DNA from: Mycobacterium sp. KBS0706
Lineage (GTDB): Bacteria > Pseudomonadota > Alphaproteobacteria > DSM-16000 > Inquilinaceae
Reading direction: 5' to 3'
NCBI RefSeq assembly: GCF_005938675.2
Contig: NZ_VCCH02000007.1
Span: 1-64,000 of the forward strand
DNA: 64,000 bases
Of the stretch, positions 42,198 to 50,927 are shown piece after piece. Below the pieces are notes generated by a model that made no database searches, had not been told where the DNA came from, and was given only the letters and a program-made list of their open reading frames with translations. A program made the translations under genes and the position numbers. Every line of letters starts with the position of its first letter. Within the stretch, counting starts at the first letter, position 1.

Positions 42198-43219
42198 GAG
42201 AGATCACGCCGATCCTGGTCTGGGGCGCCGGCGCCATCGGCGGCACCGTGGGCGCCGCCCTGCTGCGCGCCGGGGTCGACGTGCTGTTCGTCGACCAGGC
42301 CGCCGACCATGTCGCCGCGATCAACCAGCGCGGCCTGCGCATCACCGGCCCCATCACCGAATACACGGTGCCGGCCCGCGCGGTGACGCCGGACGCGGTC
42401 GAGGGCGTGTTCGAGCGCATCTTCCTCTGCGTCAAGGCGCACCACACCGCCGGGGCGATCGAGGCCGTGGCCCCGCATCTGACGCGCTGCGGCTATGTCG
42501 CCTCGCTGCAGAACGGTCTGAACGAACGGGTGATCGCGGCGAAGATCGAGAAGGTCCGGACGATCGGCTGCTTCGTCAATTTCGGCGCCGACTACCTCGA
42601 GCCCGGCGTGATCCTCTATGGCGGTCGCGGCGCGGTGGTGGCCGGCGAGCTGGACGGCGAGCGTACGCCGCGGATCGAGCAGCTGCACAGCCTGCTGCGC
42701 CGGTTCGAGCCGCAGGCGGTGCTGACCGACAACATCTGGGGCTATCTCTGGGGCAAGCTGATCTATGGCGCGCTGCTGTTCGCCACGGCCGTGACCCCGG
42801 ACTCGATCGCCGACGTGCTGGCGGCGCCGCGCCACCGGCCGGTGCTGACCCGGCTGGGGCTGGAGGTCGGCGCCGTGGCCGCGGCGGCTGGGATCCGGCC
42901 GGAGGCCTTCGACGGCTTCGACCCCTCGGCGTTCCGTCCCGGCGCGCCCGCGGAGGCGACCACCAAATCCTTCGATGACATGGTGGCGCACAACCGCAAA
43001 TCGGCGAAAAGCCATTCCGGCATCTGGCGCGACCTGGCGGTGCGCCGCCGGCCGACCGAGGTCGATGCCCAGCTCGGCCCGATCGTCGAGATCGGGGCGC
43101 AGCACGGCGTGCCGACGCCGATCACGGCGCGGCTGATCGCGCTGGTGCACGACATCGAGGCCGGGCGGCGCGAGATGGCGCTGGCCCTGCTGGACGAGTT
43201 GGAGGCCGTCTCGGCCTGA
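42194..43219 (+). CDS. Ketopantoate reductase family oxidoreductase (ApbA/PanE-like)
   Basis: NAD(P)-dependent 2-hydroxyacid-forming reductase of 341 residues. Rossmann motif GAGAIGGTVGAALLRAG near residue 10; KAHHTAGAIEAVAP with the catalytic-region Lys; QNGLNE; C-terminal helical domain with WGKLIYGALLFA. The C-terminal KSFDDMVAHNRKSAKSHSGIWRDLAVRRRPTEVDA has the family's usual Lys and Arg-Thr-Glu pattern. Membership of a catabolic operon (creatininase, SDR, M20 peptidase) argues against pantothenate synthesis. It ends just before a pair of palindromes. Confidence 0.86.
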   Translation: MREITPILVWGAGAIGGTVGAALLRAGVDVLFVDQAADHVAAINQRGLRITGPITEYTVPARAVTPDAVEGVFERIFLCVKAHHTAGAIEAVAPHLTRCGYVASLQNGLNERVIAAKIEKVRTIGCFVNFGADYLEPGVILYGGRGAVVAGELDGERTPRIEQLHSLLRRFEPQAVLTDNIWGYLWGKLIYGALLFATAVTPDSIADVLAAPRHRPVLTRLGLEVGAVAAAAGIRPEAFDGFDPSAFRPGAPAEATTKSFDDMVAHNRKSAKSHSGIWRDLAVRRRPTEVDAQLGPIVEIGAQHGVPTPITARLIALVHDIEAGRREMALALLDELEAVSA

Positions 43220-43221
43220 TT

Positions 43222-43292
43222 CGTTGGGTTCGCGTTAGCGAACCCAACGCCGTTCTCGTCGCGCCATGTTGGGTTCGCTACCGCGAACCCAA
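43222..43292. repeat. Two tandem REP-like palindromes, family D
   Basis: First hairpin 43222-43249 has perfect 12-bp arms (CGTTGGGTTCGC / GCGAACCCAACG) around GTTA. Second hairpin 43269-43292 has 10-bp arms (TTGGGTTCGC / GCGAACCCAA) around TACC. They begin 3 bp after the stop of the ketopantoate-reductase-like gene and end 17 bp before the SDR start. Typical REP/BIME geometry; they may modulate readthrough or mRNA 3' end formation inside the operon. Confidence 0.9.
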
Positions 43293-43309
43293 TCTACAGG
43301 GGGCGTCTC

Positions 43310-44068
43310 ATGACCCAGGATTTCACCGGCCGGACAGTCATCGTGACCGGCGCCGCCCATGGCTTCGGCCGGGCCATCGCCGCCGCCTTCGCCGGACGCG
43401 GCGCGGCGGTCTGGGCCTGCGACTTGCTGGCGGGGGAGCTGGCCGAGACCGGGCGGCTGATCGGGGCGCAGGGGGCGGTGCGCGCCGTCGACGTCACCGA
43501 CCGCGCCGCGGTGCAGGCGCTGGTGGCCGAGGCCGAGGCGGCTTCAGGCGCCGTGGACGTGCTGGTCAACAATGCCGGCGGCGTGCTCGGCCAGGTCGGC
43601 CGGCCGATCGAGGAGATCGGGCCCGAGGCCTGGCAGGCGATCTTCGACGTCAACCTGTCCGGCGCGTTCTGGTGCGCCCAGGCGGTGGCGCCGGGCATGA
43701 AGCGCCGCGGCGGCGGCCGCATCGTCAACATCTCCAGCGGCGCCGGGCTCGGCGTCAGCCTGACCGGGATCCAGGCCTATGCCAGCGCCAAGGCCGGGCA
43801 GATCGGCCTGACCCGGCAGCTGGCGCATGAGCTGGGGGCTTGGGGCATCACCGTGAACAATGTCGCGCCCGGCTTCGTCCGCTCCAACCCGACGACCGAG
43901 CGGCAATGGGAGGCGATGGGCGAGGCGGGCCAGGCCCGGCTGATGGGGTCGATCGCGCTGCGGCGGCTCGGAACGGTCGACGACATCGCCAATGCCGTGC
44001 TGTTCTTCGCCTCCGATTCGGCCGGCTGGATCAGCGGCCAGGTGCTGAGCGTGGACGGAGGCAAATGA
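43310..44068 (+). CDS. Short-chain dehydrogenase/reductase (FabG-like)
   Basis: Classical SDR of 252 residues. TGAAHGFG nucleotide loop near residue 13, NNAGG near 87, catalytic Ser in NISSGAGLG, Tyr and Lys in YASAKAG, and C-terminal ISGQVLSVDGGK. Its stop overlaps the start of the M20 peptidase gene (ATGA). It probably oxidises or reduces an intermediate of the substrate handled by this operon. Substrate unknown. Confidence 0.9.
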   Translation: MTQDFTGRTVIVTGAAHGFGRAIAAAFAGRGAAVWACDLLAGELAETGRLIGAQGAVRAVDVTDRAAVQALVAEAEAASGAVDVLVNNAGGVLGQVGRPIEEIGPEAWQAIFDVNLSGAFWCAQAVAPGMKRRGGGRIVNISSGAGLGVSLTGIQAYASAKAGQIGLTRQLAHELGAWGITVNNVAPGFVRSNPTTERQWEAMGEAGQARLMGSIALRRLGTVDDIANAVLFFASDSAGWISGQVLSVDGGK

Positions 44069-45447
44069 GCACGGTCGAAACCCTGCTGCTGGACCGGTTC
44101 GAACGGTCCGTCGAGGAGCTGAAGCAGTACTGCTCGATCCCGAGCGTCAGCACCGATCCCACCTACAAGCCGGAGGTCGAGCGGGCGGCCCGCTTCGTCG
44201 CCGACCGAATGGCCCGGGCGGGGCTGGAGCGGGTCGAGATCCTGCCGACCGAGGGCCATCCGGCGGTCGTGGCGGAATGGTGCCACGCCCCGGGCGCGCC
44301 GACCGTGCTGGTCTACGGCCATTACGACGTGCAGCCGCCTGACCCGGTGGATCTGTGGACCTCCCCGCCCTTCGCGCCCGAGATCCGCGACGGCCGCCTC
44401 TACGCCCGCGGCGCCTCAGACGACAAGGGGCCGTCGCTGATCCCGATCCTGGTGGCCGAGGCCTTCCTGGAGCGCGACGGCAGCCTGCCGGTCAACCTGA
44501 AATTCCTGTTCGAGGGCGAGGAGGAATGCGGCAGCGCCCATCTCGAGGCGCTGGTCGAGGCGGAGGCAAAGCGGCTGGCGGCCGATGTGGTGCTGTCGGC
44601 CGACGGGGCGATGTGGCGGCCCGATCTGCCGACCGTCACCGTCGCCAGCCGCGGCATGCTGGCGCTGGAGCTGGAGCTGCACGGCGCCGGCAAGGACCTG
44701 CATTCCGGCCGGCATGGCGGCAGCGCGCCCAACCCGCTGCCGGCCCTGGCCCGGCTGCTGGCGACTCTGCATGACGAGGCCGGCGAGGTCGCGGTCGCCG
44801 GCTTCGATGACGGCATCACCCCGCCCGATCCGAAGCTGATCGAGGCGATCCAGGCCTCCGGCTTCGACCCGCAGGGCTATTTCGCGGCGATCGGCGCGGC
44901 GGCGCCGCAGCCGATGCCCTCGGCCGAGGAGCTGCTGGTGCGGCAATGGCTGAAGCCGACGCTGGAGCTGAACGGCATCACCGGCGGCTATGGCGGCCCC
45001 GGCACCAAGACGGTGATCCCGGCCAAGGCAGGGGCCAAGATCTCCTGCCGCCTGGTCGCCGGCCAGGATCCGGAGCGGGTCTTCGCCGCGATCGAGGCAC
45101 ATCTGCGCCGGCATGCCCCGGCCGGCTATCGCCTGGAGATCCGCCGCCACGGCCCGGGCTCGCCGGCCTTCGCCCTGCCGGCCGACCACCCGGTGCTGGC
45201 GCTGACCGAGGGGGTGCTGGGTGAGCTGTTCGGCCAGCCGCCGCTGCGGGTGGCGATGGGCGCGACCATCCCGATCGGCGGCGTGTTCCGCCGCGTGCTG
45301 GGGATCGAGACGGTGTTCTTCAGCTTCTCGACCGCCGACGAGGACTACCACTCGCCGAACGAGTTCTTCCGGCTGGAGCGGTTCCGCGACGGCCTGGTCG
45401 GCTGGGCCCGCCTGCTGCCGCGCCTGGCCGGGCACAGCCCGGGCTGA
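44065..45447 (+). CDS. M20 family metallopeptidase (dipeptidase type)
   Basis: Zinc peptidase of 460 residues of the M20A/C dipeptidase group. Metal ligands are visible in VLVYGHYDVQPPDPVDLW (His and catalytic Asp), RGASDDKGPS (bridging Asp), FEGEEECGS (general-base Glu and ligand Glu) and the C-terminal DEDYHSPNEFF (His). The dimerisation or lid domain is intact, with HSGRHGGSAPN. It is the last gene of the GntR-led operon and suggests the pathway ends in hydrolysis of a dipeptide or N-acyl amino acid. Confidence 0.92.
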   Translation: MSTVETLLLDRFERSVEELKQYCSIPSVSTDPTYKPEVERAARFVADRMARAGLERVEILPTEGHPAVVAEWCHAPGAPTVLVYGHYDVQPPDPVDLWTSPPFAPEIRDGRLYARGASDDKGPSLIPILVAEAFLERDGSLPVNLKFLFEGEEECGSAHLEALVEAEAKRLAADVVLSADGAMWRPDLPTVTVASRGMLALELELHGAGKDLHSGRHGGSAPNPLPALARLLATLHDEAGEVAVAGFDDGITPPDPKLIEAIQASGFDPQGYFAAIGAAAPQPMPSAEELLVRQWLKPTLELNGITGGYGGPGTKTVIPAKAGAKISCRLVAGQDPERVFAAIEAHLRRHAPAGYRLEIRRHGPGSPAFALPADHPVLALTEGVLGELFGQPPLRVAMGATIPIGGVFRRVLGIETVFFSFSTADEDYHSPNEFFRLERFRDGLVGWARLLPRLAGHSPG

Positions 45448-45534
45448 CCGCCGCGCGTCTGCGACGCCGGCTGTACAAAGCCGTGCGGTTTGCCTCACAA
45501 CGCCCCGGAGACAGTCGAACAGGGGGCGCACGAC

Positions 45535-46170
45535 ATGGCACGTCAGGACAGCGGTGACGCCGCCGGCGGCACGCGCGACCGCATCAAGGCGGTCGCCGCC
45601 GAGCTTTATGTCCTGCGGGGACATGAAGGCTTCAGCTTCGGCGACATCGCCGCCGCGATCGGCACCACGCGCGCCAACATCCACCATCACTTCGGCAGCA
45701 AGCAGCAGCTGATGCGGGAGCTGATCGAGGACATCGCCGCGAACGCCGAGGCCCGCATCCGGCGCTACTGGCTGGACGGCAGCGCCCCCTTCGCCGATCG
45801 GCTGGCGATGCAGCTGGACGACCTGTGCCGTTTCTACGACCGTTTCAACAAGAGCGATGGGGACCGCCATGTCTGGAGCCCGCTGTCGCGGCTGCGCCAC
45901 GACCTGCCGACGCTCGGCGAAGAGGCGGTGGCGGCGTTGGAGCGCGTCAACCGGACCTACGATCTCTGCCTCCGCCACGCGGTCGGCGAGGCGGCGAAAG
46001 CGGGCCAGCTGCGGCCGGGGACTGATGTCGAGGATGTCGTCCGGGTGCTGCGCGTCACCCTGCTGTCCTGCCCGCCGATGACCCAGGATTCCGGCCGGTT
46101 CGAGGAGATCGAGCTGCTGTTCCGGGCGCTCGGCCGCCTGATCAGCGCGGCCGGAGAACCGCAGAACTGA
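45535..46170 (+). CDS. TetR/AcrR-family transcriptional regulator
   Basis: Regulator of about 211 residues. The N-terminal helix-turn-helix (about 20-65) reads GFSFGDIAAAIGTTRANIHHHFGSKQQL. The C-terminal all-helical ligand domain (about 75-205) is of TetR_C type. ATG at 45535 follows AGGGGGCG; the longer frame start at 45490 adds no fold. It lies directly upstream of a dioxygenase and ABC importer gene set. A palindrome typical of TetR operators sits 42 bp after its stop. Ligand unknown. Confidence 0.9.
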   Translation: MARQDSGDAAGGTRDRIKAVAAELYVLRGHEGFSFGDIAAAIGTTRANIHHHFGSKQQLMRELIEDIAANAEARIRRYWLDGSAPFADRLAMQLDDLCRFYDRFNKSDGDRHVWSPLSRLRHDLPTLGEEAVAALERVNRTYDLCLRHAVGEAAKAGQLRPGTDVEDVVRVLRVTLLSCPPMTQDSGRFEEIELLFRALGRLISAAGEPQN

Positions 46171-46211
46171 TCATCCAGACCCGTTGACGGTGCCGCCATA
46201 GCCGTGTACTT

Positions 46212-46225
46212 ACTTACACGTAAGT
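46212..46225. promoter_or_regulatory. TetR-type palindromic operator candidate
   Basis: ACTTAC-AC-GTAAGT has perfect 6-bp arms. An extra CTTAC direct copy lies just upstream at 46209-46213. It is in the 105-bp gap between the TetR gene and the TauD-type gene, so repression of the dioxygenase/importer genes is the simple reading. Confidence 0.6.
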
Positions 46226-46275
46226 CAGTGGCACGCCGTCGACAGAGCGCGGCCATCGAGGGAGGCGGGCAGGGG

Positions 46276-47133
46276 ATGCGGGACGAGCGCTTCACGCAAT
46301 TCGAGGTTCGGCCGTTCACCGGCGCGCTGGGGGCGGAGATCATCGGCGTCGACCTCAGGACGGCGGCCGAGGACAGCTTCGCCGAGGTGCTGCGCGCCCT
46401 GCACGACTACCATGTGCTGGCGGTGCGCGATCAGGCGCTGGACCCGGCCACGCTGCAGCAGGTCGCCCGCCGCTTCGGGCCGTTCAGCGGCAACCCTGTG
46501 CACACCCCGATGGAGGGGTTCGACGACATCGTCCGCTTCGTGCGCGAGCCCGACGACACCGGCAAGGTGATCGGCGAGGACTGGCACATGGACCTGGCCT
46601 GGCTGGCGAAGCCGCCCGGGGTCACCATGCTGTATGGCGAGGAGGTGCCGCCGGTCGGCGGCGACACCTGCTTCACCAGCCTGGAGAAGGCCTACCAATC
46701 GCTGTCGCCGCGGCTGGTCGCGATCCTCGAAGGCCTGACCGGCATCCACAGCGGGCGCGGCGTGTTCGCGATCAACGCGATGCAGAAGCGGCTCGGCGTC
46801 ACCGCGGATGTCGCGGCGATCGAGAACGCGGCGGTCGAGCACCCGGTGATCTGCGGCCATCCGGTCACAGGGCGGCGCTATGTCTTCGTCAGCAGCGTCC
46901 TGACCCATTTCAAGGGCATGACCGAGGAGGAGAGCAGGCCGCTGATCGACTTCCTGATGGCCAGGGCGACGCGGCCGGAGTTCCACTGCCGCCTGCGCTG
47001 GGCGCCGCGCACGCTGGGCATGTGGAACAACCCCTTCGTGCTGCACACGGCGATCAACGACTATCCCGGCTACCGCCGGGTGATGTATCGCACCACCGTC
47101 GAGGGCCGCGTGCCGCTCGCCGCGGCGGCCTGA
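46276..47133 (+). CDS. TauD/TfdA-family Fe(II)/2-oxoglutarate dioxygenase
   Basis: Dioxygenase of about 285 residues. Iron ligands are the HMD of EDWHMDLAWLAKPPG and the distal His in WNNPFVLHTAINDYPGYRR; the downstream Arg of YRRVMYR is the 2-oxoglutarate contact. ATG at 46276 follows a GGGAGG; an upstream in-frame ATG at 46204 would include the palindromic operator. It lies ahead of an ABC importer on the same strand. In this family the substrate is often a sulfonate, phenoxyacid or other organic acid. The importer beside it is of the sugar type, so the substrate is open. Confidence 0.9.
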   Translation: MRDERFTQFEVRPFTGALGAEIIGVDLRTAAEDSFAEVLRALHDYHVLAVRDQALDPATLQQVARRFGPFSGNPVHTPMEGFDDIVRFVREPDDTGKVIGEDWHMDLAWLAKPPGVTMLYGEEVPPVGGDTCFTSLEKAYQSLSPRLVAILEGLTGIHSGRGVFAINAMQKRLGVTADVAAIENAAVEHPVICGHPVTGRRYVFVSSVLTHFKGMTEEESRPLIDFLMARATRPEFHCRLRWAPRTLGMWNNPFVLHTAINDYPGYRRVMYRTTVEGRVPLAAAA

Positions 47134-47212
47134 CGCCCCGCACCGAACATCGCCGCCGCCCAGGGCTCGGGGCAGGCGGCGTTTCCGACCAAGAAGCGGC
47201 CCGGGAGGCGGA

Positions 47213-48106
47213 ATGCAAGCACGCTGGAAGCGTCTGAGACAGGGGCTGGCGGGGGCGCTGCCGCTGGTCGCGCCGGTGCACGTCCTGGTGCTGGGCGTCA
47301 TCGTGATTCCGTCGGCCTTCGTGCTCTGGCTCAGCTTTCAGGCTTCCAGCTTCGGCCAGGCGGCGAGCTTCGTCGGCTTCGACAACTATCTCCACGTGCT
47401 GTCCGACGGCTATTTCTGGCGGTCGCTGCTCAACACCGTCGCCGTGGTGGCGGTGGCGGTGCATCTCGAGCTGCTGCTCGGCCTTGGCATCGCGCTGCTG
47501 TTCGCCAGCGGCCTGCCGGCCCGGCGCCTGCTGCTGGTCGTCGTGCTGGCGCCCTATGCGATCAGCGAGGTGACGGCGGCGGCGATGTGGCGCTTCCTGT
47601 TCGACCCCGATGTCGGCCCGGTGACCAACGCGCTCCTGGATCTCGGCCTGCCGACGCTGGACTGGACGTTTGTGCCGTCGCACGGGCTGGTGCTGGTCGG
47701 GCTGCTGACCATCTGGCTGCACCTGCCCTTCACCTTCGTCATCCTCTACGCCGCCCGGCTGGCGATCCCGAAGGACCTGTACGAGGCCGGGCGGGCGGAT
47801 GGCGCCTCGCCGCTGCAGCTGTTCCGCAATGTCACCCTGCCGCTGCTGGCGCCGGCGATCCTGATCGCCATGCTGTTTCGCTACATCTTCGCCTTCCGGC
47901 TGTTCTCCGAGATCTGGCTGCTGACCCAGGGCGGGCCGGCGCGGACCACGGAGGTCGTGGCCGTCTACCTCTATCTCGAGGCGTTCCGCTACAACTCCTT
48001 CGGCACCGCCGCCGCCACCGCCTGGATCATGGTCGTGGTCTCGCTGCTGCTGGCCACCGCCTATATCCTGCGGCTGCGCAAGGGGATGGCGGCCGATGCG
48101 CGCTGA
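47213..48106 (+). CDS. Carbohydrate-type ABC importer permease (MalF/UgpA family)
   Basis: Inner-membrane permease of 297 residues with six membrane segments. The EAA loop reads YEAGRADGASPLQLFRNVTLPLLAPA, typical of CUT1 (MalF/UgpA) permeases. GGAGG ribosome site. It overlaps the second permease gene by 11 bp. The binding protein follows, but no ATPase gene is present, so a shared ATPase elsewhere must power it. Confidence 0.9.
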   Translation: MQARWKRLRQGLAGALPLVAPVHVLVLGVIVIPSAFVLWLSFQASSFGQAASFVGFDNYLHVLSDGYFWRSLLNTVAVVAVAVHLELLLGLGIALLFASGLPARRLLLVVVLAPYAISEVTAAAMWRFLFDPDVGPVTNALLDLGLPTLDWTFVPSHGLVLVGLLTIWLHLPFTFVILYAARLAIPKDLYEAGRADGASPLQLFRNVTLPLLAPAILIAMLFRYIFAFRLFSEIWLLTQGGPARTTEVVAVYLYLEAFRYNSFGTAAATAWIMVVVSLLLATAYILRLRKGMAADAR

Positions 48107-48929
48107 CCGCCTCCTGGTCAAGGCCGGCAAGGCCGTCGCCGTCGCCGCGGTGGTCGCCTGGTCGATCGTCCCGATCGCCTTCATCGTCCTGTCGTCGTTC
48201 AAGCCGGGCCGAGACATCTTCGCGGTGCCGCCCAAGCTCTTGTTCGAGCCGACGCTGCTGCATTACCAGCACCTCTGGCAGCGCTGGGGCAGCTTCTTCG
48301 ACGGGCTGGTCAACAGCCTGATCGTCACCGCCGGCTCCGCCGCGCTGGCCGTCGCCGTCAGCTCGCTCGCCGGCTATGCCTATTCGCGGCACCGCGGCCG
48401 GGTCCTCGCCGGCTCGGTCTATCTCCTGATCGGCGTGCGCCTGATCCCGCCGATCGTGGTCACCCTGCCGCTGTTCCCGATCGTCAACCTGCTCGGGCTG
48501 AACGACACCCATCTGGTCCTGATCCTGCTGTACACGAGCTTCTTCGTGTCGCTGGGCACGATCCTGATGCGCACCTTCATCGACCAGGTGCCGCGCGAGC
48601 TGGACGAGGCCGCGGTGATCGACGGAGCCGGGCGCCTCACCGTGCTGCGCCGGATCGTGCTGCCGCTGGCGGCGCCGGGCATGCTGGCGGTCGCCGTCTT
48701 CGTGGTGGTGTTCGCCTGGAACGAGTTCCTGTTCGCCTTCATCTTCACCGCCACCCGGGCCAAGACCGCGCCCTTCGTTCTGTCGGAGATGATCAGCTCG
48801 GTCGACGGCGTCGACTGGGGCGTGCTGTTCGCCGCGGCCACGATCCAGCTGCTGCCGGTGCTGTTGTTCGTGATCGCCATGAACCGGTTCCTGGTCGCCG
48901 GCCTCACCGCCGGCGCGACCAAGGGATGA
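48096..48929 (+). CDS. Carbohydrate-type ABC importer permease (MalG/UgpE family)
   Basis: Second CUT1 permease, 277 residues. The N-terminal segment and KPGRDIFAVPPKLLFEP preamble are MalG-like. The EAA loop is in LDEAAVIDGAGRLTVLRRIVLPLAAPG. It overlaps the upstream permease by 11 bp and ends 19 bp before the binding-protein gene. Confidence 0.9.
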   Translation: MRADRLLVKAGKAVAVAAVVAWSIVPIAFIVLSSFKPGRDIFAVPPKLLFEPTLLHYQHLWQRWGSFFDGLVNSLIVTAGSAALAVAVSSLAGYAYSRHRGRVLAGSVYLLIGVRLIPPIVVTLPLFPIVNLLGLNDTHLVLILLYTSFFVSLGTILMRTFIDQVPRELDEAAVIDGAGRLTVLRRIVLPLAAPGMLAVAVFVVVFAWNEFLFAFIFTATRAKTAPFVLSEMISSVDGVDWGVLFAAATIQLLPVLLFVIAMNRFLVAGLTAGATKG

Positions 48930-48948
48930 ACGAGACAGGGAGGAACAC

Positions 48949-50238
48949 ATGAAGACGCAGCTGACGAGGCGAAACCTGCTGGCCGGCACCGTGGCCGGCG
49001 CCGCCGCCATGGCGCTGGGCCGGACCGCCTCGGCCCAGGCCAAGACACTGAACGTGCTGTCGCATCTGGTGCATCAGAACGTGCTGACCAAGGGCACGGC
49101 CGGCGACGTCATCGCCCCATGGCGCCAGGCGGCAGGGGCGGAGATCGCCTGGACCACCCTCGACAGCAATCCGCTGCAGGACCGGCTGTTCCGCGAGGCC
49201 AGCCTGGGCCAGACCGGCTTCAATGTCGGCTACGTCATCGACAACCGGGTGACGCCGCAGATCGCCGGGCTGTTCGAGCCGCTCGACACCTTCCAGGCGT
49301 CCGACCCGATCGAGGATATCGACGACATCGCCCCCGGCCTGCGCCGCGCCGTGACCGTCGACGGCAAGCTGGTGGGCATTCCGGTGCGGCACGCCACCCA
49401 GGCCCTGTTCTACAACGAGGCGCTGCTGGAGGAGGCCGGCTTCAGCGCCCCGCCCGCGACGCTCGAGGAACTGGTCGGGCAGGCGAAGAAGCTGACCTTT
49501 ACCTCCGCCGCCGGAAACCGGGTGGTCGGGATGATCCTGGCCAGCGACCTCGCGGTGTTCCCGGTGATGTTCGCCCGCGCCTTCGGCGGCGACTTCATCA
49601 GCACCGACCGCAAGCTCCTGCCCGACCCGGCGGCGATGGAGAAGGGGCTGGCGGTGCTGGCCGACCTGTTCCAGGCCGGCGCGCTGCCGCGCAGCTACGC
49701 CAACACCCGCAACGACGACATGGTGACCTGGCTGCAGCAGGGCCGCGCCGCTTTCGGCGTGCTGCCCTTCGCCCGCTTCGCCCAGCTCAACAACCCCGAG
49801 CAGTCCTCGGTCCCCGGCAAGATCAAGGCGGTCGCGTTCCCCGGATCCTCGGCGCTCCCCGCCGATGTCGAGATGGCGGCGGTGGTCGAATCCTGGGCCA
49901 TGGCGATTCCGGCGAACTCGACCGACAAGGCGCTGTCCTGGAGCTTCATCAAGGCGGTCTCAAGCAAGGCGGTCACGCTCGGGGCGGCGCGCAACGGCAA
50001 CGGCCCGGTCCGCGTCTCGACCTATGCCGATGCCGGCTTCGCCGCGGCGCAGCCCCTGGCGAAGATCGAGGCGGCGGCCCTGGCCAAGGCCCGGCCGGCC
50101 TTCCCGGCCTTCCCCGAGGCGGTGCGTGCCCAGGCCACCTTCCTCGAGGAGGTCCAGCTGGCGGTGCTCGGCCGCAAATCGCCGCAGGAGGCGGTGGCGG
50201 CGATCCAGGAGCGGGTCGCCCCGCTGCTGCCGGCCTGA
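48949..50238 (+). CDS. ABC importer solute-binding protein (family 1) with Tat signal
   Basis: Periplasmic binding protein of 429 residues. The N-terminus carries a Tat-type twin-arginine motif (LTRRNLLAGTVAGAAAMALG) and a cleavage region ASAQA near residue 26. The mature domain is of the extracellular solute-binding family 1/8 type (YNEALLEEAGFSAPPATLEELVGQAKKL). Strong AGGGAGGA ribosome site. It follows the two permeases; the ligand is unknown. Tat export implies folding before transport. Confidence 0.88.
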   Translation: MKTQLTRRNLLAGTVAGAAAMALGRTASAQAKTLNVLSHLVHQNVLTKGTAGDVIAPWRQAAGAEIAWTTLDSNPLQDRLFREASLGQTGFNVGYVIDNRVTPQIAGLFEPLDTFQASDPIEDIDDIAPGLRRAVTVDGKLVGIPVRHATQALFYNEALLEEAGFSAPPATLEELVGQAKKLTFTSAAGNRVVGMILASDLAVFPVMFARAFGGDFISTDRKLLPDPAAMEKGLAVLADLFQAGALPRSYANTRNDDMVTWLQQGRAAFGVLPFARFAQLNNPEQSSVPGKIKAVAFPGSSALPADVEMAAVVESWAMAIPANSTDKALSWSFIKAVSSKAVTLGAARNGNGPVRVSTYADAGFAAAQPLAKIEAAALAKARPAFPAFPEAVRAQATFLEEVQLAVLGRKSPQEAVAAIQERVAPLLPA

Positions 50239-50581
50239 TCGCGGTTCGGGCTCAGCCGCGGCGCAGGCCGCGAAAATGAAGGGCGGGGAGACGACGCTGC
50301 GGCTTTCCGCCGTGGGGTAGTCCCCGGCGTCACGGCCTGCTCTGTCGGAGGCAATGGGCGTGAAACAGGCAGCGCGGGATGCAACATGGGACCGGACGGA
50401 CGCCTCATCCCTCCCGATTGGCGATCCGCCCGGCCCCATGCGGGGGCTTGGCAGCCGTGTTGCGGCGCAGCCGCCATTCCCCGAGGCAAGGGTAGGTGAC
50501 CGGCCTGCCTCGACCCAGGCGACCATCCGGATATGCCGGCTACAGCGTTGGAGGGAGCCCGGCTGGCCTTGGCGGAATGGT

Positions 50582-50637
50582 CACAGGACCGGACAGGCTG
50601 CCCCCTTGGAGGGCGAGGCGCCCTGTCCGGTCCCGTG
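50582..50637. other. Long perfect-stem hairpin in the gene-free region
   Basis: CACAGGACCGGACAGG pairs with CCTGTCCGGTCCCGTG: a 12-bp perfect stem, one mismatch, then 3 more pairs. The loop holds its own CCCCCTTGGAGGG mini-hairpin. No T tract follows either end, so it is not a simple intrinsic terminator. Confidence 0.6.
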
Positions 50638-50839
50638 TGGGGATCTGAGGGCCTGTTGGCGGGGGAACGCCGGCTCACCTCACTCCTGGGGAAAGCCTAG
50701 GCCTGCGGCCGTCCTCGGCATAGATCACCTTCCGGCGGCAGCAGGCTGGCCGGGAGATCGCACCAGCCCACCGACGGAGGGTAGGGTCTACTCCTTCTTC
50801 GCGCTTGCCGCGCTCCTGCCCCGGGCCGAGGCAGCGAAC

Positions 50840-50876
50840 GAAAAAGGCGGAGAACCGGGATCGGTCTCTCCGCCTT
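50840..50876 (-). terminator. Intrinsic terminator of the tRNA-Met gene
   Basis: Read on the minus strand, AAGGCGGAGA and TCTCCGCC form an 8-bp GC-rich stem with a 13-nt loop, followed directly by TTTTT. It lies about 50 bp downstream of the tRNA 3' end. Confidence 0.88.
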
Positions 50877-50927
50877 GCAAGCCCTTGTCCCGCCGCGGAA
50901 GTTCGCAGGAACGTTCAGGAAATTCGA

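Larger units (their letters stand above)
50239..50927. other. Gene-free 0.7-kb region with strong secondary structure
   Basis: Between the binding-protein stop and the tRNA no frame resembles a known protein. The segment contains a long hairpin (50582-50637), the tRNA terminator (50840-50876) and several GC stem candidates near 50640-50720. I compared it by eye with conserved pieces of RNase P RNA, SRP RNA, tmRNA and the cobalamin riboswitch and saw none. An unrecognised structured RNA is possible. Confidence 0.4.

Noticed and set aside
42194..43219. True PanE role in pantothenate synthesis
   Set aside because: It lies inside a catabolic operon with creatininase and M20 peptidase genes and away from other pan genes.
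50239..50927. RNase P RNA, SRP RNA, tmRNA or cobalamin riboswitch
   Set aside because: None of the conserved core strings I know for these RNAs could be found on either strand by eye; a covariance search is still the proper test.
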